Assembly (NCBI GenBank): GCA_031555315.1
Contig: JAVBUO010000010.1
Location: 62,001-126,000 of the forward strand
Length of the DNA: 64,000 nt
Source: JAVBJV01 sp031555315
GTDB lineage: Bacteria; Pseudomonadota; Alphaproteobacteria; Acetobacterales; Acetobacteraceae
Reading direction: 5' to 3'
Shown here in pieces: positions 8,341 to 16,470 of the stretch (position 1 is the stretch's first letter; each line of letters begins with the position of its first letter). Made by a program: the position numbers and the translations under genes. A model generated the notes under the pieces. It saw only the letters and a program-made list of their open reading frames with translations, was not told where the DNA came from and searched no databases.

Positions 8341-9156
8341 TCAGAACTGCAGCTTCTGGTATGCGTCGGGCGTGACGAAGAAATAGTTTCCCGTCGTGCG
8401 CACATACGGCACGAAACCGTGGCGCTTCATGACGCCGGAGATGTTGGGATTGCCGGCATCGCTTCTGGCCGAGACCGCTTCCATGCAGACGACCGTGGGT
8501 TTGCTCTTCGAGAAGTCCGCCGATGCGAGGATTTCCTCGTCGAGTCCTTCGACGTCCATGGTCAGGAAGTCGGGAAATTTGCCGTTCGCGTACCGCTCGA
8601 CGATGTCGTTGAGGGTGACGACATCGATGTCCAGTGTGCTCTGGATCGTGAAGTTCGGGTGTTGCCGCACGAAATTCTGCGCGGTCTCTTCCGAGAACGT
8701 GTTCCGGCCGGACCAGTTGTCGATGCGGTAGAATTTCAGTCGGCCACGCTGTCCAGCCACGCCGATATTGACATTGGTGTCATCCGGGCGGTGCTGCTTG
8801 AAGGCTTCGATCAGGTCGGGGTTTGCCTCGACATTGATGCCGCGCGCACCGCGTTTGTGCAACAGCGCCGTGTTGCTGATGTTGAAGGGATGATGCGCGC
8901 CGATATCCAGATAGGACGGCGTGTCGATGCCGATGATCTTGAAGATGTTCAGCACGATAAAGTCGTCACCATGCTGCGCGTAGGATGACGGGCCGAATTC
9001 CTGATCCGGATGCCCGCCATAGACTTGGCTGTCGGCGGGCGTTCCGGCGGGAATGCCGCCGAGTAGAATGTTGATCTTGTTTTCTATGTTCACCAGCCGC
9101 GGGTGCAGTTCCAGAAAGTTTTTTATGTTTCTTCTAATTCTATGGAGCATGCCCAT
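8341..9156 (-). CDS. FkbM-family SAM-dependent methyltransferase
   Basis: A 271-residue methyltransferase with the SAM-binding motif YLDIGAHHPF and the FkbM signature FLTMDVEGLDEEIL. Family members methylate hydroxyls, usually on polysaccharides or secondary metabolites. It starts 6 bases after the stop of a GT9 glycosyltransferase, so the two form a small operon, probably for decoration of a surface glycan. Base composition is lower in GC than in neighbouring housekeeping genes, which suggests acquisition. The acceptor sugar is unknown. Confidence 0.85.
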   Translation of the reverse strand: MGMLHRIRRNIKNFLELHPRLVNIENKINILLGGIPAGTPADSQVYGGHPDQEFGPSSYAQHGDDFIVLNIFKIIGIDTPSYLDIGAHHPFNISNTALLHKRGARGINVEANPDLIEAFKQHRPDDTNVNIGVAGQRGRLKFYRIDNWSGRNTFSEETAQNFVRQHPNFTIQSTLDIDVVTLNDIVERYANGKFPDFLTMDVEGLDEEILASADFSKSKPTVVCMEAVSARSDAGNPNISGVMKRHGFVPYVRTTGNYFFVTPDAYQKLQF

Positions 9157-9162
9157 AACTAT

Positions 9163-10428
9163 TCAGGCAACGGGTTGAAGCTGTAAGGCGGGCGCATCGG
9201 CTTGGGCCAGATAGACACTGACGGCATCCGCCACCCGTTCGGGCGGCTGTTCCGTCATGCAGCGTGCTTGTGCGAAGCCGCGCGGGCACTGGTCCATCCA
9301 GGTCTCGTTGATCCACCAGCAGCCGCCGCAGAAGGTCGGGCGGATGTTGATGTTGCCTTCGTAAGCAAAGTAATCGACCGATGTCGGCCCGAAGATGACG
9401 GCACTTTTGGTGCCGACGCAGCGCGCGACGTGCACAAGCCCGCCTTCATTATCCAGATGCAGACGTGCATGGCGAAGGATTCCGGCCGCTTCCCGAAGGC
9501 TGGTCCTGTTGATGAGGATATGGTCCGCGTTGCGGATTGGAATGCTCGTCGAGGTGCCGATCTGAACGATTTTCAGGTGTGGGAACTGTTGCTTGAGAAG
9601 GGCGACGACCTTGTCGAAGTGGGGATAGCATTTCGTGGCTTGTTTGCCGGAGATGATGAATTCTGCATCGAAGCCGTTGTTGACGGTAATGTATTCCCCG
9701 GCGGTCAGCCCGAATCTGGTCAGGACGTTCTCGTCCGTCTCCAGGGGGAGGGCATCGCCGCCATAGGCGATCTTGGACATGCCATGCAGAAAGTTGCTGC
9801 GGTTCATGTTCATGTAAACGATTTTCTGCCCCAAAAAGCCGTCCAGATACGGATGGCGGGCGATGAACATATCGATTTTCGGGCGAAAACGTATGATCTG
9901 TCTGATCATCTGGGCGAGTGGCGTGAAACGTTTCAGCTCTTTCCAGGAGACCGATGGTTCATAAACAACGACATACTGGGTCAGATGAATCCCGACCGTG
10001 TATTCGCCCGCGCAGTGTTCGAAGATAAATTCACTGTGGCACTCGGTAAATCCATCAATATTTCCAAAGATCCATTTTGTTATTTCTATATTTTTACAGA
10101 ACACATCAAATTTAAAATATCCGATTGTTTTCTGGAGATCGCGCACATAACGGGCGGCAATGATGTAATCACCGATGCCGCCGGTTATTTTTATGGCGAT
10201 ATAGGGAGATTCGCCTTTAAGGTTCATATGGGCTGCTCGGATATTATTTTTGACGGTTTTTGTTTTCCAGGAATATTTTATATGAGACAAAAGAAAACCA
10301 GTTTTGCGAAAGATGAATTTCGACAATAACCAGAAAGTGCGAGGCAAGCTATTTGTTGTTGTATAAAGATCAATAGATTTTTTTTGTAAACGAAGCGCCT
10401 GCTGTGAAATGATTCTCAACCAGAACAT
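9163..10428 (-). CDS. GT9-like (heptosyltransferase-type) glycosyltransferase
   Basis: A 421-residue protein with glycosyltransferase family 9 features: an N-terminal acceptor domain beginning IAIKITGGIGDYI (about 78) and a C-terminal donor site (HLDNEGGLVHVARCVGTKSAVIFGPT). A conserved Cys-rich segment (FCGGCWW, CPRG, ARCM) lies near the end, as in several O-antigen type GT9 proteins. The first 75 residues are basic and AT-rich, and the gene start lies in DNA markedly richer in A+T than the rest of the window. With the FkbM gene it probably builds and methylates a surface polysaccharide. Donor and acceptor are not known. Confidence 0.75.
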   Translation of the reverse strand: MFWLRIISQQALRLQKKSIDLYTTTNSLPRTFWLLSKFIFRKTGFLLSHIKYSWKTKTVKNNIRAAHMNLKGESPYIAIKITGGIGDYIIAARYVRDLQKTIGYFKFDVFCKNIEITKWIFGNIDGFTECHSEFIFEHCAGEYTVGIHLTQYVVVYEPSVSWKELKRFTPLAQMIRQIIRFRPKIDMFIARHPYLDGFLGQKIVYMNMNRSNFLHGMSKIAYGGDALPLETDENVLTRFGLTAGEYITVNNGFDAEFIISGKQATKCYPHFDKVVALLKQQFPHLKIVQIGTSTSIPIRNADHILINRTSLREAAGILRHARLHLDNEGGLVHVARCVGTKSAVIFGPTSVDYFAYEGNINIRPTFCGGCWWINETWMDQCPRGFAQARCMTEQPPERVADAVSVYLAQADAPALQLQPVA

Positions 10429-11099
10429 AGCAAATGGCAGACCTTCAGCTAATAAAAATTATGTTCGGTGGGGGTGTCTCCGCAACGGTACTACGCAGGT
10501 TCCCCAAAAAGCAACATACCTTTCATATAAAGGTAGTCACAAAAAACTATTATCTTTATGGTTGTTTGTATATTTTTTATATAAATTATGTAGTGCGCCA
10601 TATTTATAACCGACCACTTGTGACCCCCGGTGCTGTCGGGCAAGTAAACGGACCATGCGTGGAGCAGGCCGAAGTTTCGCCTGTGGCGTGTGGGGAACTG
10701 CGGCATCCAAAGCGCGTCACACGGCATATGTGCCAGCGGAACGGGAATTTTATGTCGAAAATTGTTCATCACGAGGCGTCACGCTGCTTTATCCGCACTC
10801 CGCTTCTTCGGCGATCGCTACCCCGTCGAGCACAAGGAGCGGACGGTCCAGCTCAAACGGACCGCGGCCGAATACGGCGATGATATCTTCTCCCCCGCAT
10901 CGGACATCATCGTCGAGTTGCCGGAACGTTTCGTCGAAGCCGCTGTGGAGCGGCTCGGGCGGATATACGACCGGTAATCGTTGGTCCTGCCGGCGCACGG
11001 TTTTTGTGCTTGTGCGTCAGTGCTCGAGCTATGGGCGTGGCGGGCGGATGCAACCAAATGGCGCGTGAGCATCGATAATGCTGTAACCGGGAATTCTGG
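10429..11099. other. AT-rich non-coding stretch upstream of the glycan genes
   Basis: About 670 bases without a convincing gene. The left half (to about 10620) is strongly AT-rich with A and T runs and probably carries the promoter of the minus-strand glycosyltransferase gene. The right half returns to high GC and holds only a short open frame (see 10690-10977). It abuts the 3' end of tRNA-Gly. No integrase, IS end or obvious attachment repeat is visible. Confidence 0.5.
10690..10977 (+). CDS. Possible small or remnant gene, unrecognised
   Basis: An open frame whose last 55 residues (from RFFGDRYPVEH to RLGRIYDR) have a protein-like charge pattern, while the first 40 look random. No good ribosome-binding site precedes the first ATG. 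This could be the surviving 3' end of a decayed gene in the accessory patch, or a chance frame. No family is recognised. Confidence 0.2.
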   Translation: MGNCGIQSASHGICASGTGILCRKLFITRRHAALSALRFFGDRYPVEHKERTVQLKRTAAEYGDDIFSPASDIIVELPERFVEAAVERLGRIYDR

Positions 11100-11170
11100 A
11101 GCGGGTGAAGGGAATCGAACCCTCGTATGCAGCTTGGGAAGCTGCCGTTCTACCATTGAACTACACCCGC
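11100..11170 (-). tRNA. tRNA-Gly (anticodon CCC)
   Basis: A 71-nt cloverleaf reads on the minus strand. The acceptor stem is GCGGGTG with CACCCGC, followed by discriminator T. The D arm is GTTC/GAAC, the anticodon stem is GCAGC/GCTGC around the loop TTCCCAA (anticodon CCC), and the T arm contains GGTTCGATTCC. CCA is not encoded. Its 3' end faces the AT-rich glycan patch. Confidence 0.95.
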
Positions 11171-11264
11171 GCCGCGGCCAGGGGCCGGCAGGGGGCGGAA
11201 CATACGCAGGGACGCTTGACGGGGCAACCCCTCGTTCGCATGATGCGCGCCGGGCGGGGAACCG

Positions 11265-11327
11265 CCCCCTCGTGGATTTGTCCGGCCGGCTTGCGGCGAG
11301 GTGAAACATACGCGCTAAAGAGGCCCG
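11265..11327 (+). promoter_or_regulatory. SAM-II riboswitch (metA-type RNA)
   Basis: The leader of metZ matches the SAM-II architecture. Stem P1 forms between CCTCG (11268-11272) and CGAGG (11297-11301). The loop holds TGGATTTG and a CGGCCGGCTTGC segment. The conserved 3' part GTGAAACA...CGCTAAAGAGGCC lies at 11301-11324, where GGCC can form the pseudoknot with the loop. SAM-II RNAs bind S-adenosylmethionine and repress methionine biosynthesis genes in alphaproteobacteria, which fits the downstream gene. Confidence 0.87.
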
Positions 11328-11365
11328 TATATGGCGCATCGTGCTGCCGTATGCCCTCCGACGGT

Positions 11366-11392
11366 CGGGTCACAGTGCTTGATGAGGACCCG
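11366..11392 (+). promoter_or_regulatory. Hairpin overlapping the metZ ribosome-binding site
   Basis: CGGGTC (11366-11371) is a perfect inverted repeat of GACCCG (11387-11392). The loop contains GATGAG, part of the Shine-Dalgarno region 6-17 bases ahead of the metZ ATG. It may be part of the riboswitch expression platform, hiding the ribosome-binding site. This is inference from sequence only. Confidence 0.35.
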
Positions 11393-11397
11393 TAACG

Positions 11398-12609
11398 ATG
11401 CCCAAGACCCACCCCGAAAACTGGCGCCCCGCCACCCAGCTCGTCCGCGGCGGACAGGTGCGCACCGATCAGGCCGAGACGTCGGAGGCGCTGTTTCTGA
11501 CCTCGGGCTTCGTCTACGACAGCGCCGAGCAGGCCGAGGACACCTTCACCGGCGCGATCGCCAAGTTCCAGTATTCGCGCTTCGGCAACCCGACCGTCGC
11601 CATGCTGGAAGACCGTCTGGCGCAACTGGAAGGGGCCGAGGCGTGTCGCTGTACCGCCACGGGGATGGCGGCAGTGCACGCGGCGCTGCTGTCGCACCTG
11701 CAGACCGGCGACCGGGTGGTGGCGTCGCGCGCGCTGTTCGGGTCGTGCCAGTGGATCGTGTCCACGCTGCTGCCGCGCTACGGCATCAAGGCTGAATTTG
11801 TCGACGGCGCCGATCTCGGCCAGTGGGCGCAGGCGCTGTCCAGACCCACCGCGATGGTGCTGCTGGAGACGCCGTCGAACCCGATGCTCGAACTGGTGGA
11901 TCTGCGCGCGGTTTCCACGCTGGCGCACAAGGCGGGGGCGCTGGTGGTGGTGGACAACGTGTTCGCGACGCCGCTGTTGCAGAAGCCGTTGGAACTGGGC
12001 GCCGACATCGTCGTGTATTCGGCGACCAAGCATTTCGACGGTCAGGGCCGCGTGCTGGGCGGCGCGGTGCTGGGTAACAGGAAATGGATCGAGGAAACGC
12101 TGCAGCCCTTCGTGCGCAACACCGGGCCGGCGCTGTCGGCGTTCAATGCGTGGGTGATTCTGAAAGGGCTGGAGACCTTGCATCTGCGCGTGGAAGCGAT
12201 GACACGGAACGCCGCGCGCGTGGCGGATTTTCTGGCCCAGCACAAGGCGGTGTCGCGCGTCTGGTATCCGCATCGCAAGGACCATCCGCAGTACGAACTG
12301 GCGAAAGCGCAGATGCGCGCCGGCGGCACACTGGTCGCGTTCGAGGTCGCCGGCGGCAAAGCGGCGGCGTTTCGGGCGATGAACGCGCTGGCGCTGATCG
12401 ATATCTCGAACAATCTGGGTGATTCGAAGTCGATGGTCACCCATCCGGCCACCACCACGCATATGCGCATCGGCCCGGAAGAACGCGCCCGCCAGGGCAT
12501 CACGGACGGCGCGGTGCGGCTGTCGGTCGGGCTGGAGGACGCCGACGACCTGATCGCCGATCTCGATCAGGCATTGGGCGCTGCGTTGCTGGTGCAGGCG
12601 GCGGAGTGA
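11398..12609 (+). CDS. metZ: O-succinylhomoserine sulfhydrylase
   Basis: A 403-residue Cys/Met-metabolism PLP enzyme. The PLP lysine is about K211 in SATKHFDGQGR; the HFDGQGR context, and the MVTHPATTTH segment near the end, are typical of MetZ. It forms homocysteine from O-succinyl- (or O-acetyl-) homoserine and sulfide in methionine synthesis. The gene lies 70 bases behind a SAM-II riboswitch, so high S-adenosylmethionine should shut it down. Assignment as MetZ over MetY or MetB rests on motif context and the riboswitch. Confidence 0.92.
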   Translation: MPKTHPENWRPATQLVRGGQVRTDQAETSEALFLTSGFVYDSAEQAEDTFTGAIAKFQYSRFGNPTVAMLEDRLAQLEGAEACRCTATGMAAVHAALLSHLQTGDRVVASRALFGSCQWIVSTLLPRYGIKAEFVDGADLGQWAQALSRPTAMVLLETPSNPMLELVDLRAVSTLAHKAGALVVVDNVFATPLLQKPLELGADIVVYSATKHFDGQGRVLGGAVLGNRKWIEETLQPFVRNTGPALSAFNAWVILKGLETLHLRVEAMTRNAARVADFLAQHKAVSRVWYPHRKDHPQYELAKAQMRAGGTLVAFEVAGGKAAAFRAMNALALIDISNNLGDSKSMVTHPATTTHMRIGPEERARQGITDGAVRLSVGLEDADDLIADLDQALGAALLVQAAE

Positions 12610-12670
12610 CGAATTCAACCGGTAATTCCGGCGTTCCAACGAACCCGGAATTGCTCTAGGATTTGCCGCC

Positions 12671-13075
12671 ATGGCAGACGGGTATTCCATCACGACGCGC
12701 GGCGTGACTGTTGCTGTGCGCTGCTTTTACCTCGACGATCAGTCGAAGCCCGACGAATGCCTGTTCGTCTGGGCCTATCAGGTCAGGATCACCAACAACT
12801 TCAGTGAAACCGTGCAACTGCTGCGCCGCACCTGGAACATCACCAATGCGCGCGGGAATGTGCAGCGCGTGCATGGCGCGGGGGTGATCGGCGAACAGCC
12901 GGTGCTGGAACCGGGTGAAAGTTTCGAATACACATCCGGAACGCCGCTCGATACGCCATCCGGCTTCATGGCCGGGCAATATCACATGCTCGTCCTGTCG
13001 AACGGCGAACTGTTCGATGTGGAGATTCCCGCCTTCAGCCTGGACAGTCCGCACGAGCGGAACTGCGTGCATTGA
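12671..13075 (+). CDS. apaG: ApaG domain protein
   Basis: A 134-residue single-domain ApaG protein with a fibronectin-III-like fold. It has the characteristic segments VWAYQVRITNNF, VQLLRRTWNITN and GVIGEQPVLEPGESFEYTSG. ApaG proteins have been linked to divalent-metal (Co/Mg) resistance, but their molecular role is unsettled. The gene starts 61 bases after metZ and ends 10 bases before folE, so the three may share a transcript. Confidence 0.93.
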   Translation: MADGYSITTRGVTVAVRCFYLDDQSKPDECLFVWAYQVRITNNFSETVQLLRRTWNITNARGNVQRVHGAGVIGEQPVLEPGESFEYTSGTPLDTPSGFMAGQYHMLVLSNGELFDVEIPAFSLDSPHERNCVH

Positions 13076-13085
13076 GGATTTTCGA

Positions 13086-13703
13086 ATGAGCAAACCCAGA
13101 CCTGCCGCCGCTTTCGCGCGCCCGGCGCGCGCCGAAGCCGAAGACGCCGTGCGCACGCTGCTGCGCTGGGCCGGCGAGGACCCGTCGCGCGAGGGGCTGC
13201 ACGATACGCCGGCGCGGGTGGTGCGCGCCTACGAGGAGTTTTTCGCCGGCTATGCCACAGATCCGGTGGCGCTGCTGGAACGCACCTTTGAAGAAACCGA
13301 CGGCTACGACGAGATGGTGCTGCTGCGCGACATCCGCGTCGAGAGCCATTGCGAGCATCACATGGTGCCGATCATCGGCCGCGCCCATGTCGCGTATCTG
13401 CCGGCGAAACGCGTGGTGGGGATCAGCAAGCTGGCGCGCGTGGTGGAAGCCTATGCCAAGCGCTTCCAGATCCAGGAGAAGATGACCGCGCAGATCGCCA
13501 ACACGATCAACGACGTGTTGCAGCCGCTGGGCGTTGCCGTGGTGATCGAGGCCGCGCATCAGTGCATGTCGACGCGCGGCGTGCACAAGGCGGGGGTGAC
13601 GATGGTGACCAGCCGCATGCTGGGTGCATTCCGCACCAATCCGTCGACGCGGCGCGAATTTCTGGCGATGATCCGCGGGCCGGTTTCAGAGACCCAAAGT
13701 TGA
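13086..13703 (+). CDS. folE: GTP cyclohydrolase I
   Basis: A 205-residue GTP cyclohydrolase I, the first step of tetrahydrofolate synthesis (GTP to dihydroneopterin triphosphate plus formate). The zinc ligands are visible as C89/H92 in SHCEHHMVP and C160 in HQCMSTRGVHK. The substrate-binding KRVVGISKLAR segment is intact. The start at 13086 is 10 bases after the apaG stop; the open frame extends upstream only through apaG in another frame. Type IA with the canonical zinc site. Confidence 0.96.
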   Translation: MSKPRPAAAFARPARAEAEDAVRTLLRWAGEDPSREGLHDTPARVVRAYEEFFAGYATDPVALLERTFEETDGYDEMVLLRDIRVESHCEHHMVPIIGRAHVAYLPAKRVVGISKLARVVEAYAKRFQIQEKMTAQIANTINDVLQPLGVAVVIEAAHQCMSTRGVHKAGVTMVTSRMLGAFRTNPSTRREFLAMIRGPVSETQS

Positions 13704-13776
13704 AATTCCATACTTTCCAAAACATGAAAAACCGGTTAAATAAATTGGAATTTGCGGTATTATATTATACGGGGGT

Positions 13777-14496
13777 ATGGTTTTGAAACGCTCGACGATG
13801 TTGGTTCTGGGGGCTGTGGCGGGGGCCGCGGTCATTGCCTATGCGGTCTCCGGCTCGGATGATGAACAGCCGGTCGAGGCGCAGGTTTTCGCTTCGGTCG
13901 ACAATTGCGTCGCCAGTGGCGAAAGCCAGACCGAGTGCGTGGCGCGCTATAATCAGGCCCTGGCTGCCAACACCGCATCGGCGCCGCGTTTCGCCAACCG
14001 CGAGGACTGCGAGCGCGACTTCGGCGCTGGACAGTGCCAGGCGGCACCGGCAGAGGCCGCTTCCGGTCAGGCGCCTTCTTCCCAGACCGCTTCTTCGGGT
14101 CAGACGGCTTCGCCGGGCTCATCGTTTTTCATGCCGATGATGATGGGCTTTCTGGCGGCACGCATGATGTCGGGCGGGTCGCAGCAGGCCTATCCCGCGC
14201 AGCCCGTCTACGGGTGCGCCGGTGGCGGGCCTGCCCCGGCGGCGCGTCCCGGGTTTGCGCAGCGTCCGGCGTGCTACAATAACCGTTACGGCCAGCGTTA
14301 CACGTTCGTCGGCGGTATGTTCAGCCGTGCCACGACGGTGCCGGCCTCGTCGTTCCGCAGTTCCGCCCCGAATCAGGTGGCGCGCGGCGGCAGCGTTTCT
14401 GCATTCCGGCCGAGCACAAATCCCGGTTCCAGCGTGATGGCGCGCGGCGGGTTCGGTTCCAGCGGGCGCAGCAGCGGGTTTTTCGGCGGCGGCTGA
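13777..14496 (+). CDS. DUF1190 (YgiB-type) protein
   Basis: A 239-residue envelope-type protein. An N-terminal hydrophobic anchor (about 7-25, TMLVLGAVAGAAVIAYAVSG) has no lipobox. The DUF1190 core (FASVDNCVASGESQTECVARY and a CERDFGAGQC block) has regularly spaced Cys. A Ser/Gln-rich linker and a Met/Gly/Ser-rich C-terminal half end in GFFGGG. It is followed after 5 bases by a glutathionylspermidine-synthase-like ATP-grasp gene, the same pairing as ygiB-ygiC in enterobacteria. The function of the pair is not established. A TTG at 13783 (LKRS) is an alternative start. Confidence 0.82.
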   Translation: MVLKRSTMLVLGAVAGAAVIAYAVSGSDDEQPVEAQVFASVDNCVASGESQTECVARYNQALAANTASAPRFANREDCERDFGAGQCQAAPAEAASGQAPSSQTASSGQTASPGSSFFMPMMMGFLAARMMSGGSQQAYPAQPVYGCAGGGPAPAARPGFAQRPACYNNRYGQRYTFVGGMFSRATTVPASSFRSSAPNQVARGGSVSAFRPSTNPGSSVMARGGFGSSGRSSGFFGGG

Positions 14497-14501
14497 CGGC
14501 A

Positions 14502-15662
14502 GTGTACCGGATCGCGATTGCCGAACGGCCTGGTTGGCGCCGCAGTGCCGAAGAGAGCGGCTTTCTCTTCCATACGATCGACGGTCTGCCGTACTGGGAC
14601 GAAAGCGCGTATTACGAATTCTCGCTACAGCAGATCGAGCACGATCTGGAAGACCCGTCGGCGGAACTACACGCCATGGCGCTGGAAATCGTCCGCCGCG
14701 CGGTGCGCGATGACGAGATCCTGCGCCGCCTCGCCATTCCCGAGCCGGCCTGGGGTCTGGTGGCGGAAAGCTGGCGGCGGCACGACCCGTCGCTCTACGG
14801 CCGGTTCGACTTCGCGTATGACGGACAGCATTCCGCCAGGCTGCTGGAATACAATGCCGATACGCCGACCGCGCTGTACGAGGCGGCATGTTTCCAGTGG
14901 GCATGGCTGGAAGAACAGGTTTTGCGCGGGATGCTGCCGGCGGCGAGCGACCAGTTCAATTCCATCCACGACAAGCTGGTGGCGGCGATCGGCGCAATGG
15001 CCGGCGGGCGTAAACTGTTCGGCGCCTGCATGCAGGATTCGCCCGAGGATCGCGGCACGGTCGCCTATATTCAGGACTGCGCGGCACTGGCCGGGTTGCA
15101 GACCGACTTCACCGCGATCGAGGATATCGGCCTGTTGCAGGACGGCATGTTCTGCGATGTGCACGGCGAGCCGATGCGCCTGGTGTTCAAGCTGTATCCG
15201 TGGGAATGGATGCTGCGCGATTCCTTCGCCGAACATCTGCTGACGACCGGGACCGATTTTCTCGAACCGGCCTGGAAGTCGGTGCTGTCGAACAAGGGGC
15301 TGCTGGCGCTGCTGTGGGATCTCGCCCCTGGTCATCCCAATCTGCTGCCGGCGTTCTTCGAGGACGATCCGCGTGCGGCCGAGCTCGGTGCGTCGTATGT
15401 GCGCAAGCCGCTGTACTCGCGCGAGGGCGCCAACGTCACGCTGGTGCGCGATGGGGAAGTGGTCGACGATGCGGGCGGCGGTTACGGTGCGGAAGGGCAC
15501 GTGCTGCAGGCGCTGGCGCAGATGCCGTGTTTCGAGGGCAATTACCCGGTGATCGGCAGCTGGATCGTCGCCGACAAGCCGGCCGGGATCGGCGTGCGCG
15601 AGGACACCCGCCTGGTCACCACCAACAATTCACGTTTCCTTCCGCATGTGATCCGGGGCTGA
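14502..15662 (+). CDS. Glutathionylspermidine synthase-like ATP-grasp ligase (YgiC/YjfC type)
   Basis: A 386-residue member of the glutathionylspermidine synthase-like C-terminal ATP-grasp family, without the amidase half of true GspSA. It shows the typical segments YWDESAYYEFS, LLEYNADTPTALYEA, NKGLLALLW and VRKPLYSREGANV. Such stand-alone proteins are predicted amide ligases of unknown substrate. The start is GTG 14502, 5 bases behind the DUF1190 stop, so translation is probably coupled. Its role with the DUF1190 partner in the envelope is inferred from conserved pairing. Confidence 0.88.
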   Translation: MYRIAIAERPGWRRSAEESGFLFHTIDGLPYWDESAYYEFSLQQIEHDLEDPSAELHAMALEIVRRAVRDDEILRRLAIPEPAWGLVAESWRRHDPSLYGRFDFAYDGQHSARLLEYNADTPTALYEAACFQWAWLEEQVLRGMLPAASDQFNSIHDKLVAAIGAMAGGRKLFGACMQDSPEDRGTVAYIQDCAALAGLQTDFTAIEDIGLLQDGMFCDVHGEPMRLVFKLYPWEWMLRDSFAEHLLTTGTDFLEPAWKSVLSNKGLLALLWDLAPGHPNLLPAFFEDDPRAAELGASYVRKPLYSREGANVTLVRDGEVVDDAGGGYGAEGHVLQALAQMPCFEGNYPVIGSWIVADKPAGIGVREDTRLVTTNNSRFLPHVIRG

Positions 15663-15864
15663 GACTGAGTTGTCGATGCTTCAGTCAGGAACGTAAACAT
15701 TCCGGTTGCCCTAGGCGGTTGAGGCGCTTTGGAAATAAAAATATCCAACCTTAAAATTACTGTAGCAGCTTGTTTCTCGGTAATAGCTGACAGCGCTGCT
15801 GCGGTTTGCGTCTGCACGATGGAGGATGCATGCTGTGGGTGGGATATATCAGGGGAGGCGTTCG

Positions 15865-16407
15865 ATGATTTTTACCCGACGCAGTGTTCTTATTGCGTCA
15901 TCGGCTTTGTTAGCCGGGTGCGGCGGCTCTTACAGCAGGCCGGCGGCAGGCGTGCAGGCAAGGCGGCTGTCATCCCAGGCGTCGTTTTATGTCGCGATGC
16001 CCAGCGACGGCCGATACGGATCGCGTGTTTATTCCGGTTCGGGTGCGACTGTCGTGCAGATGGTGCGGGGTGCGCTTCTCAAACAGGCGCGGCGCGTTGA
16101 AGTGGGCAACGCCGTGGAAACACAGGATGCCGCCTTGCAGTCTGCCCGGGCGAAGGGGCTGAACTATGCAGTCGTACCCACGATCACGCACTGGGAACAG
16201 CGCAGGACGGGGTGGTCGGGCATGCCGAGCCGTGTGGAGATGATTCTTGAAGTCGTCGACGTCGGCAGTGGTGAACTGGTGGCCAAGAATACGATTGGTG
16301 GCAACAGCACGTCGGTTACGTTCAGTTGGAGGAGCACACATCCCGAGGATGTTTTGCGCGAACCTCTGGAGACTTACGTTGCGTCACTGTTTGCATCCGG
16401 TGCGTGA
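15865..16407 (+). CDS. DUF4823-type lipoprotein
   Basis: A 180-residue predicted lipoprotein. The signal sequence ends in the lipobox LLAGC, followed by GGSYSRP. The DUF4823-like domain contains FYVAMPSDGRYGSRVYSGSG, then a stretch with ALLKQARRVEVG and NYAVVPTITHWEQR. ATG 15865 is chosen because AGGGGAGG lies just upstream; an ATG at 15826 has no such site. It stands alone, 200 bases after the ATP-grasp gene. The function is unknown. Confidence 0.8.
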   Translation: MIFTRRSVLIASSALLAGCGGSYSRPAAGVQARRLSSQASFYVAMPSDGRYGSRVYSGSGATVVQMVRGALLKQARRVEVGNAVETQDAALQSARAKGLNYAVVPTITHWEQRRTGWSGMPSRVEMILEVVDVGSGELVAKNTIGGNSTSVTFSWRSTHPEDVLREPLETYVASLFASGA

Positions 16408-16470
16408 TCGGCACTGACGATCGAGGCATTTGTGTCCGGAGTCGCGTAACGGTTGGCGGGGAAGCGCAAA

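Noticed and set aside
10491..10772. Minus-strand 93-codon frame in the AT-rich stretch
   Set aside because: No motif, no convincing ribosome site, and composition drifts across the frame; probably chance.
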